DNA of 64,000 nt from Nostoc linckia z4 (GTDB taxonomy: Bacteria; Cyanobacteriota; Cyanobacteriia; Cyanobacteriales; Nostocaceae), in contig NZ_LAHA01000012.1 in NCBI RefSeq assembly GCF_002608075.1, positions 1-64,000 of the forward strand. The letters are read 5' to 3'. The position numbers were made by a program, and so were the translations under genes. This document shows, piece by piece, positions 1 to 9,723 of this stretch. Each line of letters starts with the position of its first letter. The first letter of the stretch is position 1. The notes under the pieces were generated by a model. That model was given only the letters and a program-made list of their open reading frames with translations, was not told where the DNA came from and did no database searches.

Positions 1-390
1 GTAGCCATTTCAACTACTGGATTCCCTGGACTCTTGCCGTTGTTAAGTACATACTCGGCGGGAATTATCTCCAGTGAGGTCAGGGGTTTTTTGTTACGCC
101 TTGCCTTTTCATAAGTTGCTTTTCTAGGCTCTGTTTCATCATAGGAACTCCCTATTAGCGCCAGTGTCGATCCGTAACGATCGTCTGGTTGCGCCCTGTT
201 CCCAGCTTCACCCTGTAGAAACCGAGTCTACTCAGTGTGGGCAGATGAGGAGTCAATTCTGAGTCTGAATGGTAGGGCTTTCACCTACATCTGACCGAGA
301 GTTCAGCCTTTTGGTGACAGTAATCTGCTGTCAGGCTGGATTAGTTATTTACGGATTGGTTGCCGTGATTCACTAATCAACGAATCGCAC
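1..390 (-). mobile_element. Group II intron, 5' part (truncated by window edge)
   Basis: On the minus strand the element starts at 390 with GTGCG, the group II 5' splice-site consensus, directly inside a transporter reading frame. Downstream lies the usual domain I style sequence (GGTGAAAGCCCTACC near 285-270; GGGAACAGGGCGCAACCAGACG near 205-185). A candidate EBS1, GTACTTAA (minus strand, 43-50), is the exact complement of the exon sequence TTAAGTAC next to the splice site (391-398), as expected for IBS1-EBS1 pairing. An EBS2 is not clear. The intron protein and 3' end lie outside the window. It could be a complete mobile intron or a remnant. Confidence 0.8.
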
Positions 391-806
391 GTACTTAAGA
401 AAGGTAACTGTAGGGTTGTTCCTTGCCCTAAAAATGCCTGCATTGACAAATTGATTATCAAAGGAATCGTAAAAACCGTAATAAAACTACTAATAGCTGT
501 TAGCGTCACAGAAAGAGCAACATCGCCCCCAGCCAAAAACGTAATCATATTAGAGGTAGCGCCACCGGGACAGGCTGCTAAAATCATCATACCTACTGCT
601 AATTGTGGCTCAAGGGGAAACACTGATACAATGCCAAAGCCCACAATGGGCAACACGATTAGCTGCGCCGCTAAACCAATCACCACTGCTTTTGGATAGA
701 TTACAACTCGCTTAAAATCCTCTGGGGTCAAGGTTAGTCCCATGCCTAACATGATAATAAATAGAGCCAGGGGCAGAAAAACAGCCGTCAGAAAATTTGC
801 TTCCAT
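391..806 (-). CDS. Bile acid:sodium symporter family protein, 5' exon
   Basis: About 139 residues of a hydrophobic transporter of the BASS/arsenite-permease-like fold: starts MEANFLTAVFLPLALFIIMLGMGL, with the family segment AACPGGATSNMITFLAGGDVALS at about 85-107 and four to five membrane spans. Family members are near 300 residues. Here the frame runs into the group II intron after LPFLST and would stop at 345 without splicing. The remaining exon would lie left of the window. Splicing could restore the protein; otherwise the gene is dead. Substrate unknown (organic anions in the family). Confidence 0.8.
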
Positions 807-942
807 CCTTAACCTGCGTTGGTAACAATAAAAAGTGCCTCTGGATTGTACCGTGTTTAGATTGATGACTATTGCAAATTAAGCTCTTGGAATGGTTCAG
901 AAAACTAAAATCTAGTAATTCATCGTATTAATTTTGAGAGGC

Positions 943-979
943 TAAGATTCCCGAATTCTTGAAGAAGTCGGGGATCTTA
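943..979. terminator. Hairpin 3' of the helicase gene
   Basis: Near-perfect inverted repeat (AAGATTCCCGAATTCTT / AAGAAGTCGGGGATCTT) 48 bp beyond the helicase stop. This GATCCCCGACTTCTT type hairpin recurs between cyanobacterial genes. A terminator role is inferred; there is no long T run. Confidence 0.5.
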
Positions 980-1026
980 GCACCGTGTCAATCAAAGCAA
1001 GTTATTAATTTTGGATAAAGTCGAGT

Positions 1027-4000
1027 TTAGCTGAAGAAGCCAGAAACATCAACGAAACCGTTATGAAGGCTGACAATATTGGAAACTTCAGAATACATAC
1101 TTCCTATTTTACCTGGTTGATGGGTAAATAAATCATGACAGCCAACAATTACTAGCAGTTCTTGAGCGCGGGAAAATGCAACATTCACTCGTTCTGGTTT
1201 CTTAGCAAATCCCACATCTCCTTTATTATTGTTACGAACCATACTCACAATTACAACAGGTCTTTCCATGCCTTGAAATCTATCTACTGTACCAGTACGA
1301 ATTTCTAGAGAAGGGAAAAGTTCAGATTGCAGGCGTTCATCGATTTTTCTTAATTGAGCGCCATAAAATGTAATCACCGCAATTTCTTTTTTTGGTTCGC
1401 CATTAGCAACTTTAGAAGCCCAAGTTTTCTCGAACTGCTGACACAAATGTTCAATTGCATCAATTTCTGGAGTATTAAAGTAAGAAGTTCCGCTACGTTC
1501 CTCTAAAAACTTCTTTTCAATAGGCGTTGTTACCCAGAGAATATGGTGAGATTCTTGGATGATTTCACCTGCTAAATTATGTGCGCGTTTTATATCAGGT
1601 TCTAAAATACCAGATTCTAGTTTACCATCGTAAAACTGATTGATTGCACCCATAATATATGGATGCATCCTATATTGTGTAGTCAACATTTGCTTGATAC
1701 TTTCATCGGCAGATTCAAACTGACTTTTAAATAGCGACTCTTCTAAAAATTGGAGTTCGTCTCGCGTATTGCCAATTGTTTGGGCAACTTCTTCTAAAGT
1801 GCTAGTATCGAGCATGGGTGGTAATTGTCTGTGGTCGCCTACCATGACTAATTTTTTAGCTTTCAATGCGGGAATTAGTAATTCTGGTGGAGTACACTTA
1901 CTAACTTCGTCAATAATGACGACATCAAAGGATTTAAATTCTTCAGAAAAACCTCTATTGGCAGCTTGAACGCAGGTGATACCTACAACGTTGGCATTGT
2001 CTAAATATATGCGCCTTAAATCGTTGCGTAGGCGTAGCCCGCCGCAGGCATCGCCTTCTGTTGGCTGTCTTAATTTTTCTATCCAATCTTGCACAAAATT
2101 CTGATATTTGTTGAGATAAATCTCTTCTTTTTGGAGTTGTTGTTGCCAAGATTCAAACTTAAGATTTAAAGTCTGTAAAAACTCTATATTCAGCAAATCA
2201 CCACTAGAGTTTTCTGGTTTAAATTTATCGGGTATATTTTGCCATTCTGCCGACCACCACATTCTTTCTGCAATTAAACTTTCTGATGGCTGTGGTTGTA
2301 ATTTTTGTTCTAATTCCCGGAGGCTAATTTCCAATTTTTGAAGTTCTTGTAGAGAATTGTCAGTTTCTTGTTTGAGTTTAGCTAAATGCTCGTTTAGAGA
2401 AGTTTTGATTACCTCCAACACAGCAAAAGGTTCTAATAATGAAATTAAGTTTTCAAGCTGAGTGATGCAATTTACCCAGGAATGCACTTGCTTAGTAAAT
2501 TCTTGCGGTTGTTCCCAAATTTTTGATTGTGTTGTGAGATATTGCTCGGCTAAAGTGCGTACTTGAGCAGGTATATTTGGCTGTTGGCTGAGTTCTTGCA
2601 AGATATTAACAACTTGTCCAAGTTGAAAATTAGCATCTTGCTGTGCTTTTTCTAGTTGATATTGAGTAGCAGATATTTGCTCTTGGCTGATTTCATTTTT
2701 TTGCAGTTCATTTAATTGCTGGCGTAGATGATGAAGTTGTTGTTCTGCTTCAGTTTTGACTTTTAAAACGCATTGACGTGCATTTGCCAGGATAGTTTCT
2801 AGTAATTCTTGTGTAAGTCGGGTGAGAGTAGAATCGATGTTATTCCATTCCCATGATGCGCCATAAGTTTTTTGAATTCTAATTAAGAAAAAGTGGGTAT
2901 TTTCAACCAGTAACTTTCGTTGTTTTGGGTTGAGCAATTGATAGTTATTAAACTGTTGATAAGTCTCTTGCCATTGAGTACGATCGCTTTGTGATAGCAC
3001 CATTGGAATCTGACTAAAATTTTGTTGTAAAAAGTAACTAAAATTATGCTGTTTGCCTTGGCGATCGCTAAAATTTCCGTCTATTTCATAAGTAATAGCT
3101 TTTGTCAATAACTCCCAATCTGGTAGGTTAATTTGATAATTTTTTGGTAGTATCGGTAATTTTAATGTATTAGCAAACATTAACAAACCTAATGGCAAGT
3201 CTACTAAATTATCTGTTAATGGTAAACCTGATTGCTGACAATCTTTTAAAGTTTGATAGAGATGAGAATGCGCTGTAGACTTCCATTCTTTAACTGCTGA
3301 TATAATATAATCAATTTCCCTTTGGCGATTTTGCCATATCTGAATTGTTTGCTGTAGGTTTTGCTGCTTGGTAAGAAATTTCTGATAATCTGTTTGTAAC
3401 TGATTTAACAAGTCAAAATTTTGTTTCACAGTCTGCGCCAACGCTGCAACTGCTGACATAGTTTCACTGGCACTTTGAGCAGAATTCAAAGCAGCTTTAA
3501 ATTGCGAAATTTCTGTTGCGATGGTTTCACGCAACCAAATCGCTAAACCAAAAGCACCAAACGCTGGACGCACAAAGCCAAGTTCATCACTATATTTAAT
3601 AGATTTACGAACATTGGCTAAAAATTCTTCTACTAAAGTATTACCTTCTGCATAGGGTTTCAGGAGTGGCAGAAAATTTGTGATTTCTGGAGATTCCCAA
3701 TTGACATTAGGAACAGTATTTAGTAAATTATCCAAACCAGAAATTAAGGACTCTGCCTCATTTTGCGTTGCTAAAGAATCATTGTAAGATTTTTCTTGAT
3801 TTTTAAAGTTTGACTCTATTTTTAACTTATTTTTCAGGAATTTACTTTGTTCTTTATCGAATTCTTCTTCTGCTTGCAAATAGCCTGTAAATCTTTGTGA
3901 TGATGAGAGTAATTTGCGAAAGATTTGAATATTTTCAAATCTTTGAGCTAGATTATTTTCGCAGTCATTTGCAGTATTTTCCAGCCATCTACCAATTACT

Positions 4001-5529
4001 TGGTCTTCTAAAAATGGCTGTCCTTCCTCGCCAACTTTTTCGGCTTTTCCTTTGCGTACAGCACGAATAACTGGGTTATGAACTAATCGACTTAAGGCGT
4101 TATCTACTGCTAAATTAGCTTGAGAAGCGATTAAAGTGCGTCCACCACGAAGGGCAATTTGATAGCAAATTTCAGCGATTACGGTAGTTTTTCCAGTACC
4201 TGGCGGCCCTTGAATCAAAACAAGATCCTTAGCTGCAAGTACTTTTTCTACTGCTGCTTTTTGACCTGGATTTGCAGCAGATAATAGTAAATCTTGTGGT
4301 TGGATTTCAGTAGTTGTTTTGATTTTTCTAGCCTGGGAAGCATCGAATAAAAAGTTACCCAAATATTGATTTTGAGTATAACCATTATTCAAATCGTCTA
4401 AAGCTTTTTTCTTACGTTGAATTTGCTGAATATCACCAACTGCTTCAAAACACAAAAACCCTGTAGTTGGCAACTTATAACGTTCTGTTGCGATATATTC
4501 AGCTAAGTCTCTTTCTAATCTAACGCTGATAATGCAACGATTGGGATCTATTTCTTCAATAGTCCCTAATTGACGACCACTCAGCCAATTTTTGCCGATG
4601 GGAGCAGTTTCAAAAAGTTTTAAATCTTCATTTTTTGCTTGCTTTGCGCGTTCCCAAAAGTTTTCTAGTTCTAAAGAATTTTGATAAAAGCCATCAAGGG
4701 TAGCTGAGGTGACATCAATTTCAAAATTTATTCGCCTTTTTAAGTTATAGTTATCACGTACATAACGTACACAAAATTGACGCGCTTTAGCAATCTTTTC
4801 TTCAATTTGTAAAAACGCTTTCCAAGCTTTTAGCTGATCTTCTGTAGGTACATTATCACCACAAACTGGTGCGGCTGCTATGCGCGTCAATGTCGCTGGT
4901 GGAATGTCGAGATGATGCTGGTGATTAGGTAGCAAACGTAAGGGAAAAGCTACAGAATAGCTATCAGCATTTCCCCGCGATATTTGTAATAAATGAGCCG
5001 AAAGTATCTTTAAACCGTCGCGTCCATTTTTTTGGACAGCTGCTGTAAATCCTAATGTTTTTTTTAGTTTATCAAGTCTTGGTGGTAATTGGAAATTATC
5101 AGAATCTGTTGCTATTGTTAAATCCCAAATTTCTTCTTTTGGATCTTTTCCTGCACCTTTGCGACGTACATAAAATAGACAAGGTTTTTTCCCAACGCAT
5201 TCAAACATTAATTCATTGGCGTGTTCGCGTCGTTCCCGAAACTCAGGATATGCTTGTAGGGCGCTTTCTCCTTCAAGATTGCGGATTAATTTATCAATTG
5301 TTGAACCTACAAATGTATAACCCCAATCTTCAGAGGATGTTTTACTTTTTGTGGATTTTGCTGCGAGTTTATTTATCGCTAAACGAATGCGTTCTGCCTC
5401 AGGTTCTGAGATGGAACTTGTATGGCTTTTGACTGCAATGTTGAGTTTTTCGCAAATTGCTAATAGCTTCTTGCTATCTAAATTTAATTCTTTTGCTAGC
5501 TCGTAGATTCTGAGTTTGCCGTGGTTCAT
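1027..5529 (-). CDS. Giant SF1 (DNA2/NAM7-type) helicase with N-terminal IF2-N domain
   Basis: About 1500 residues. The start was set at the inner ATG ([17 protein letters not shown]), 12 codons inside the longest frame, because this matches the start of the translation initiation factor IF2 N-terminal domain and has AAAAGG upstream. Domain order: IF2-N (about 1-55); a region up to about 430 of no recognised family; Walker A GPPGTGKT near 440; a long coiled-coil insertion (about 500-1130, rich in Q, L, E); Walker B IIDEVSK near 1205 with [15 protein letters not shown] near 1288; [18 protein letters not shown]; and [14 protein letters not shown] near 1455. This is the AAA_11/AAA_12 helicase architecture. 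It probably unwinds nucleic acid; the precise role is unknown. A dispersed repeat is embedded in frame at 2028-2056. It stands alone, with the next gene on the same strand. Confidence 0.9.
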   Translation of the reverse strand: MNHGKLRIYELAKELNLDSKKLLAICEKLNIAVKSHTSSISEPEAERIRLAINKLAAKSTKSKTSSEDWGYTFVGSTIDKLIRNLEGESALQAYPEFRERREHANELMFECVGKKPCLFYVRRKGAGKDPKEEIWDLTIATDSDNFQLPPRLDKLKKTLGFTAAVQKNGRDGLKILSAHLLQISRGNADSYSVAFPLRLLPNHQHHLDIPPATLTRIAAAPVCGDNVPTEDQLKAWKAFLQIEEKIAKARQFCVRYVRDNYNLKRRINFEIDVTSATLDGFYQNSLELENFWERAKQAKNEDLKLFETAPIGKNWLSGRQLGTIEEIDPNRCIISVRLERDLAEYIATERYKLPTTGFLCFEAVGDIQQIQRKKKALDDLNNGYTQNQYLGNFLFDASQARKIKTTTEIQPQDLLLSAANPGQKAAVEKVLAAKDLVLIQGPPGTGKTTVIAEICYQIALRGGRTLIASQANLAVDNALSRLVHNPVIRAVRKGKAEKVGEEGQPFLEDQVIGRWLENTANDCENNLAQRFENIQIFRKLLSSSQRFTGYLQAEEEFDKEQSKFLKNKLKIESNFKNQEKSYNDSLATQNEAESLISGLDNLLNTVPNVNWESPEITNFLPLLKPYAEGNTLVEEFLANVRKSIKYSDELGFVRPAFGAFGLAIWLRETIATEISQFKAALNSAQSASETMSAVAALAQTVKQNFDLLNQLQTDYQKFLTKQQNLQQTIQIWQNRQREIDYIISAVKEWKSTAHSHLYQTLKDCQQSGLPLTDNLVDLPLGLLMFANTLKLPILPKNYQINLPDWELLTKAITYEIDGNFSDRQGKQHNFSYFLQQNFSQIPMVLSQSDRTQWQETYQQFNNYQLLNPKQRKLLVENTHFFLIRIQKTYGASWEWNNIDSTLTRLTQELLETILANARQCVLKVKTEAEQQLHHLRQQLNELQKNEISQEQISATQYQLEKAQQDANFQLGQVVNILQELSQQPNIPAQVRTLAEQYLTTQSKIWEQPQEFTKQVHSWVNCITQLENLISLLEPFAVLEVIKTSLNEHLAKLKQETDNSLQELQKLEISLRELEQKLQPQPSESLIAERMWWSAEWQNIPDKFKPENSSGDLLNIEFLQTLNLKFESWQQQLQKEEIYLNKYQNFVQDWIEKLRQPTEGDACGGLRLRNDLRRIYLDNANVVGITCVQAANRGFSEEFKSFDVVIIDEVSKCTPPELLIPALKAKKLVMVGDHRQLPPMLDTSTLEEVAQTIGNTRDELQFLEESLFKSQFESADESIKQMLTTQYRMHPYIMGAINQFYDGKLESGILEPDIKRAHNLAGEIIQESHHILWVTTPIEKKFLEERSGTSYFNTPEIDAIEHLCQQFEKTWASKVANGEPKKEIAVITFYGAQLRKIDERLQSELFPSLEIRTGTVDRFQGMERPVVIVSMVRNNNKGDVGFAKKPERVNVAFSRAQELLVIVGCHDLFTHQPGKIGSMYSEVSNIVSLHNGFVDVSGFFS
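2028..2056. repeat. Short dispersed repeat inside helicase gene
   Basis: A 29-bp G+C-rich element beginning GCGTAGGCGTAGCC and ending GCCGCAGGCATCGC. Related copies lie at 20504-20532 and 43277-43305. It resembles the short dispersed repeats of Nostocales. Here it is translated within the helicase linker, so it entered in frame. Confidence 0.7.
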
Positions 5530-5559
5530 CCAGTAGTGCCTTTTAGGGTTTAAATTTAA

Positions 5560-5680
5560 ACGCAAAGGGATGCAGAGGTAAGCGCAGAGGAGCGCAAAGT
5601 TTATTTTAGTTCCATTCGCTACGAATTAAATTTGGAAATACTCTGCGTACCTTTGCGTTTACTTTGCGTTCCTCTGCGTT
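5560..5680. repeat. Inverted 'GCAGAGG/GCAAAG' repeat
   Basis: Left arm 5560-5600 contains CGCAAAGGGATGCAGAGG and GCGCAGAGGAGCGCAAAG. The right arm 5641-5680 is its approximate complement (CTCTGCGTACCTTTGCG, TTTGCGTTCCTCTGCG). This class of intergenic repeat is common in filamentous cyanobacteria. It separates the helicase and deacetylase genes. Confidence 0.65.
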
Positions 5681-5721
5681 TTAAAACTTTACAACTTTGC
5701 GTAGTATTGCCCACTAAATGA

Positions 5722-6639
5722 CTATAGTTTGTACTGTTGATAAATTTGACTCGCAGCACGATGCAGTAAAGAGTGTCGCCAAACGAGGGATTTCATATCA
5801 TCAGCATAACCGCCACCAATTACACAAGCGACAGGATAACCAGCACTCATACAAGTACTTAAAACCTGCATTTCTCGACGGAAAATGCCAGCATCTGTTA
5901 AGGCTAATTTTCCCAAGCGATCGCCTACATGAGGATCTACACCTGCATCATAAAATACTATATCTGGCTTGACTTGAGATAATAAATCTGGTAAATAACT
6001 TGCCAATGTTTGCAAATAAGCATCATCTTCCATTCCCACTGGTAAAGGAACATCTAAATCGCTGGTTTGTTTCGTACCTGGGAAATTAACTTCGCAGTGC
6101 ATGGAGAAAGTAAAAACACTCTCATCGTCTTGGAAGATAAAAGCAGTGCCGTCTCCTTGATGAACGTCCAAATCTACAATGAGGATTTTTTGCACGAGTC
6201 CGAGTTTTTGTAAAACGCGACAGGCGATCGCTAAATCATTGAAAATACAAAAACCAGATCCATAACTGGGAAAAGCATGATGAGTGCCACCAGCGGTATT
6301 ACAAGCTAAACCCTGACTCAGTGCCAGCTTAGCAGTCAGTATTGTACCACCAACCGCTACACAAGTACGATTGGCCAGCGCTGGACTCCAAGGTAAACCA
6401 ATGCGACGCTGTGCTTTGGGTTCTAGGGTTCCTTGACAATAAGCTTGGACGTAGTTTGGGGTGTGAACTAATTCTATTAACTTTGTTGGCGGGCGTTCAG
6501 GTGTATGAAATTGTTCTTGATTTGCTACACCGTCAGCTAATAGTAATTCGTAGAGTTGCCGAAATTTGGACATCGGGAAGCGATGGCCTTCAGGCAATGG
6601 GGCAACGTAATCTGGGTGGTAAATAATTGGCAAGTCCAT
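5722..6639 (-). CDS. Histone deacetylase family protein (AcuC/AphA-like)
   Basis: A 305-residue protein of the arginase/deacetylase fold. Zn ligands and catalytic motifs are visible: GGTHHAFPSYGSGFC (His-His pair, about 117-131), VDLDVHQGDGTA (Asp and His ligands, about 155-166), and FYDAGVDPHVGDRLGKL (second Asp ligand, about 228-244), ending with VIGGGYADD. The family removes acetyl or acyl groups from proteins, polyamines or other small amides; the substrate is not evident here. Length is normal. The upstream side (6640-6914) is AT-rich intergenic DNA without an identifiable gene. Confidence 0.9.
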   Translation of the reverse strand: MDLPIIYHPDYVAPLPEGHRFPMSKFRQLYELLLADGVANQEQFHTPERPPTKLIELVHTPNYVQAYCQGTLEPKAQRRIGLPWSPALANRTCVAVGGTILTAKLALSQGLACNTAGGTHHAFPSYGSGFCIFNDLAIACRVLQKLGLVQKILIVDLDVHQGDGTAFIFQDDESVFTFSMHCEVNFPGTKQTSDLDVPLPVGMEDDAYLQTLASYLPDLLSQVKPDIVFYDAGVDPHVGDRLGKLALTDAGIFRREMQVLSTCMSAGYPVACVIGGGYADDMKSLVWRHSLLHRAASQIYQQYKL

Positions 6640-6914
6640 GTTATTAATTTTGAACTATAGTCCAGTGCCAAATACACCTAGAGATTGTTTAGTAATCAAT
6701 CATCAGATTGTTTTTGCCTGACAAAATTCATGCAAAAGTGGTTTCAATGCAACCAAACAGCACTTACCCAGCACTTATGAAAAGCCTCAGGCAATAGGAT
6801 AACAGCCTTGGAGAACATCTACCAATGGCAGGTACAATTCAATGGTTAATTTGGTATTAGCCAAAATAATCTCAAATTTGTCAAGTTAAATTTAACAATA
6901 ATTACAAAAAACAA

Positions 6915-7976
6915 ATGCAAATGGATATCATGCAATGGATTTTGCCACTGGGCTTTATTGTAGCTGGCGTGCTAGCTGGAATAATTGGAGAAAAACTGAT
7001 TTTTAGAAAGCTGGAAAATTTCGTTATTAAAAAACGCATAGCTGGGGGAAATATTATATTTCATGCCCTGCATCGCATGACTTTTATTTGGTTTGTGATT
7101 GCTGGTTTTTTTTGGGCAGTTCTCAGTTCTCCCCTCAGACCAGATATTATTAATGTCCTGCAAAAAATTCTCACTGTTGCATTTCTGTATTCAGTTACTT
7201 TAGTCTTAGCAAGGCTAACTGCTGGTTTTGTAAATTTATTAATTCAAAGAACAGAAGGAGTTCCCACTTCACTAGTTTCTAATGTTGCTAAAGTTGTTGT
7301 TTTGGCTTTAGGAACATTAATTTTGTTGCAAACTGTCGGTGTTAAAATTACGCCAATACTGACAACTTTAGGTATTGGTGGTTTAGCTGTTGGTTTGGCA
7401 CTTCAAGACACCTTAGCAAATTTATTTGCCGGGTTTTATTTAATTATTTCAAAACAAGTTAGAACTGGAGATTATGTAAAATTAGATGGTGGACAGGAAG
7501 GTTACGTTACAGATATCACATGGCGCAACACAACAATCAAAGAAGTTTCTAATAATGTGGTAATTGTGCCAAATTCTAAGTTAGCATCGGCAATTTTTAC
7601 CAACTATCATTTACCCGCTAAGGAAATAACCTTAACTCTGAATGTTGGTGTTAGTTATGATAGCGATTTAGAAGAAGTGGAAAAAGTAACTGTAGAAGTC
7701 GCCAAAGAAGTTATGCAAGAAATCGCACCGAAATTAATTGCCAATGAACCATATATCAGATTTCACACCTTTGGGGATTTTAGTATAGACTTCACCCTTT
7801 ATATGCGAGTTAGCGAATTTTTTGACCAGCGAATTGGCAAACATATATTTATTAAAAAATTACACAAACGCTATCAGGAAGCAGGAATTACAATTCCCTT
7901 TCCCATCAAAGAAATTTACGTGCAACATAATATAAATAAAGAGAATTCAGAATTCAGAATTCAGGAATCAGAATAA
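6915..7976 (+). CDS. Small-conductance mechanosensitive channel (MscS family)
   Basis: 353 residues. Membrane spans lie at about 8-28, 48-68, 80-105 and 120-145. The pore-lining and beta-domain region follows: TTLGIGGLAVGLALQDTLANLFAGFYL (about 150-176), then RTGDYVKLDGGQEGYVTDITWRNT, the MscS beta-barrel signature. It should act in the inner membrane as a tension-gated ion channel. The last residues (EFRIQESE) are coded by an AATTCAG heptad repeat that runs across the stop codon, so the C-terminus has probably been extended by repeat expansion. The upstream strand holds no clear promoter. Confidence 0.9.
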   Translation: MQMDIMQWILPLGFIVAGVLAGIIGEKLIFRKLENFVIKKRIAGGNIIFHALHRMTFIWFVIAGFFWAVLSSPLRPDIINVLQKILTVAFLYSVTLVLARLTAGFVNLLIQRTEGVPTSLVSNVAKVVVLALGTLILLQTVGVKITPILTTLGIGGLAVGLALQDTLANLFAGFYLIISKQVRTGDYVKLDGGQEGYVTDITWRNTTIKEVSNNVVIVPNSKLASAIFTNYHLPAKEITLTLNVGVSYDSDLEEVEKVTVEVAKEVMQEIAPKLIANEPYIRFHTFGDFSIDFTLYMRVSEFFDQRIGKHIFIKKLHKRYQEAGITIPFPIKEIYVQHNINKENSEFRIQESE

Positions 7977-8343
7977 TGTAAGGATAAAGATTGGAGTTTT
8001 CATAAGCCAGGATGTTGAAATATAACTGAGGATTTTTTTTGAGTTGTATTTAATAGTAAATTGAGATAAAAAATTGTGTAAATGCTTTTAATTTACAATT
8101 TAAAATTCGTTTTGTGGCAAAGCGTCTACAAACTTTTTGCAAAATCCAAAATTGCTATAGAAATCCGATTTGATTTATGAAAAAATCTCAGGAACGCACC
8201 AAAGCCTTAAATATTGCAATAAAATTTATTGTGGGATGGGTGTCCTCACCCGTCCGGGCGGGCAGGATGCCCACCCCACAAGAGTCAAGCTAATGCACTA
8301 TTTTAGCCTTGACAGTCCACTAAGTATATTTCAAAAATCAAAT
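7977..8343. other. Intergenic stretch without a gene
   Basis: AT-rich. It holds a strong hairpin (8229-8281) and nothing else I can support. A 61-codon frame across the hairpin is not convincing. Confidence 0.6.
8229..8281. repeat. GTGGG hairpin repeat
   Basis: Long imperfect inverted repeat: TTGTGGGATGGGTGTCCTCA pairs with the complementary half CAGGATGCCCACCCCACAA. The same class of 'gtggggtgggcatcctgcccgcc' hairpin is a widespread cyanobacterial intergenic repeat. It lies between convergent genes and may terminate both. Confidence 0.65.
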
Positions 8344-9123
8344 TTAAATTGCTAATGCTCGCTTTTCCAATGGTACTTGAAAGCGATCGCCTGGTGTTGG
8401 TTCAATCACCCGTGTGGAAAGATTGTTTTTCTCTAATAGGGAACGAAATTCCGCAGCACTTCCTTTAGTCTGTATCAATTTCATCAACAATCCCTCAAAT
8501 ATCACATCACCACCTGCTGCTGTCGGTAATATTACTTGAGGCTGTAAGGATTTTACGATATCTAAAGCACTATTTTTTCCTTTGATAATTGGCCCAAGTA
8601 ACGGTAATGTCATGTCAATAAACGGTGTAACCACTACATCGATAGGTGCAGCTTGCTTCACTTCTGGAGAATGATAACCGTGAGGCTCATAGTATAAAGT
8701 TAAACCACTTTCCAATTCTTTGAGGAGATAACTATTTTCTACTAAAGTGGGGCCGATGGGCGAACCAGGAAAAGCTTTGATTTCAATTTGACGATCTAAA
8801 ATGAAAGTTTCTCCATGAGCGAGGGTGGTTACCTTGGTGTAACCTAGTTTGTCTACCACCTTAGCTGCATTGGGAGAAGCTACAACTTTGATATTGCGGT
8901 CAAGCTGCTTGAGTGTTGGTGGATGAGAATGGTCTTCTAAACCTTGAGATAGGAGAATTAAATCAATATTCTCAGGTATGGGGCGATTTTGCGATCGCTG
9001 CCCTTTAAATAACCAATCCAAATTACTGAAAATTAACGAATCAACTAGCCAAGGGTCGATTAATATCCGTTTTTCGCCAATTTCCAGCAGCCAACTATTG
9101 CTGTCAAACCAAGTTAAGAACAT
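8344..9123 (-). CDS. MBL-fold metallo-hydrolase-like protein, degenerate metal site
   Basis: 259 residues with the start of a metallo-beta-lactamase fold (MFLTWFDSNSWLLEIGEKRILIDPWLVDS). The usual HxHxDH motif is replaced by SQGLEDHSHPPT (about 59-70), which keeps only the D-H pair and a following His. Later strands are present (YEPHGYHSP near 145, VVVTPFIDMTLPLLGP, VILPTAAGGDV). Related cyanobacterial and plant proteins carry similar altered motifs. Enzyme activity is therefore doubtful and the substrate unknown. The VOC gene starts 150 bp away on the opposite strand, so the two are divergent. Confidence 0.75.
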   Translation of the reverse strand: MFLTWFDSNSWLLEIGEKRILIDPWLVDSLIFSNLDWLFKGQRSQNRPIPENIDLILLSQGLEDHSHPPTLKQLDRNIKVVASPNAAKVVDKLGYTKVTTLAHGETFILDRQIEIKAFPGSPIGPTLVENSYLLKELESGLTLYYEPHGYHSPEVKQAAPIDVVVTPFIDMTLPLLGPIIKGKNSALDIVKSLQPQVILPTAAGGDVIFEGLLMKLIQTKGSAAEFRSLLEKNNLSTRVIEPTPGDRFQVPLEKRALAI

Positions 9124-9272
9124 AAATTTTTATGAAGATAACGCCTATCTTTATTATCAATCGTGTTAGCTTCCATCGTGGAACTTTTCACACTGTTGGA
9201 CAACAATAGAATTTCTTGGTTTGCGCCTCAGAAAACTAGAATCCCCAAGTTTCCTAATTTTGAATTTGTATC

Positions 9273-9713
9273 ATGTCTGACGTTGGTTTTACTCACATAG
9301 CCCTTGCAGTTAGGGATGTGGACGCAAGTATCGCATTTTATCAAAAATATGCCCAAATGACCGTTGTCCACCGTCGTATCGATGAAGCGATTCAATCAGA
9401 TGTTGCTTGGATTAGCGACCTTACCAGACCTTTTGTGATTGTCTTAATTCAATCAACTCAAGTGGAAGGCGCACTGTTACCACAATCCCATCTTGGAGTA
9501 GCTTATCAAAATCGAGAAGACATCGATCGCCTGTGCAATGAAGCACGCACAGAGAAAGTACTGTTGAATGGGCCGAATGACTCCGGCCCCCCAGTTGGTT
9601 ACTGGGCTTATCTGCGAGACCCAGATGGCCATACATTGGAAATTTCCTATGGTCAGGTAGTTCAATTTACAATTGAGCAGGCAAGAGACACCACTACTCC
9701 CTTACCACCATAA
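9273..9713 (+). CDS. VOC family protein (glyoxalase/bleomycin resistance fold)
   Basis: 146 residues, one VOC domain. It opens with FTHIALAVRDVDASIAFYQKY, where His7 fits the first metal ligand, and ends with GPPVGYWAYLRDPDGHTLEISYGQ, with the usual DPDGHTLE glutamate ligand near 125. The family covers dioxygenases, isomerases and resistance proteins, so the reaction cannot be assigned. The next gene is convergent and starts 10 bp beyond its stop. Confidence 0.85.
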   Translation: MSDVGFTHIALAVRDVDASIAFYQKYAQMTVVHRRIDEAIQSDVAWISDLTRPFVIVLIQSTQVEGALLPQSHLGVAYQNREDIDRLCNEARTEKVLLNGPNDSGPPVGYWAYLRDPDGHTLEISYGQVVQFTIEQARDTTTPLPP

Positions 9714-9723
9714 GGTTACCTAA

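Noticed and set aside
1-390. IS200/IS605-type element end
   Set aside because: The GTGCG boundary and the exon-matching GTACTTAA fit a group II intron better; no transposase fragment is seen.
8170-8355. 61-codon rightward frame
   Set aside because: It is formed by the GTGGG hairpin repeat and shows no protein-like pattern.
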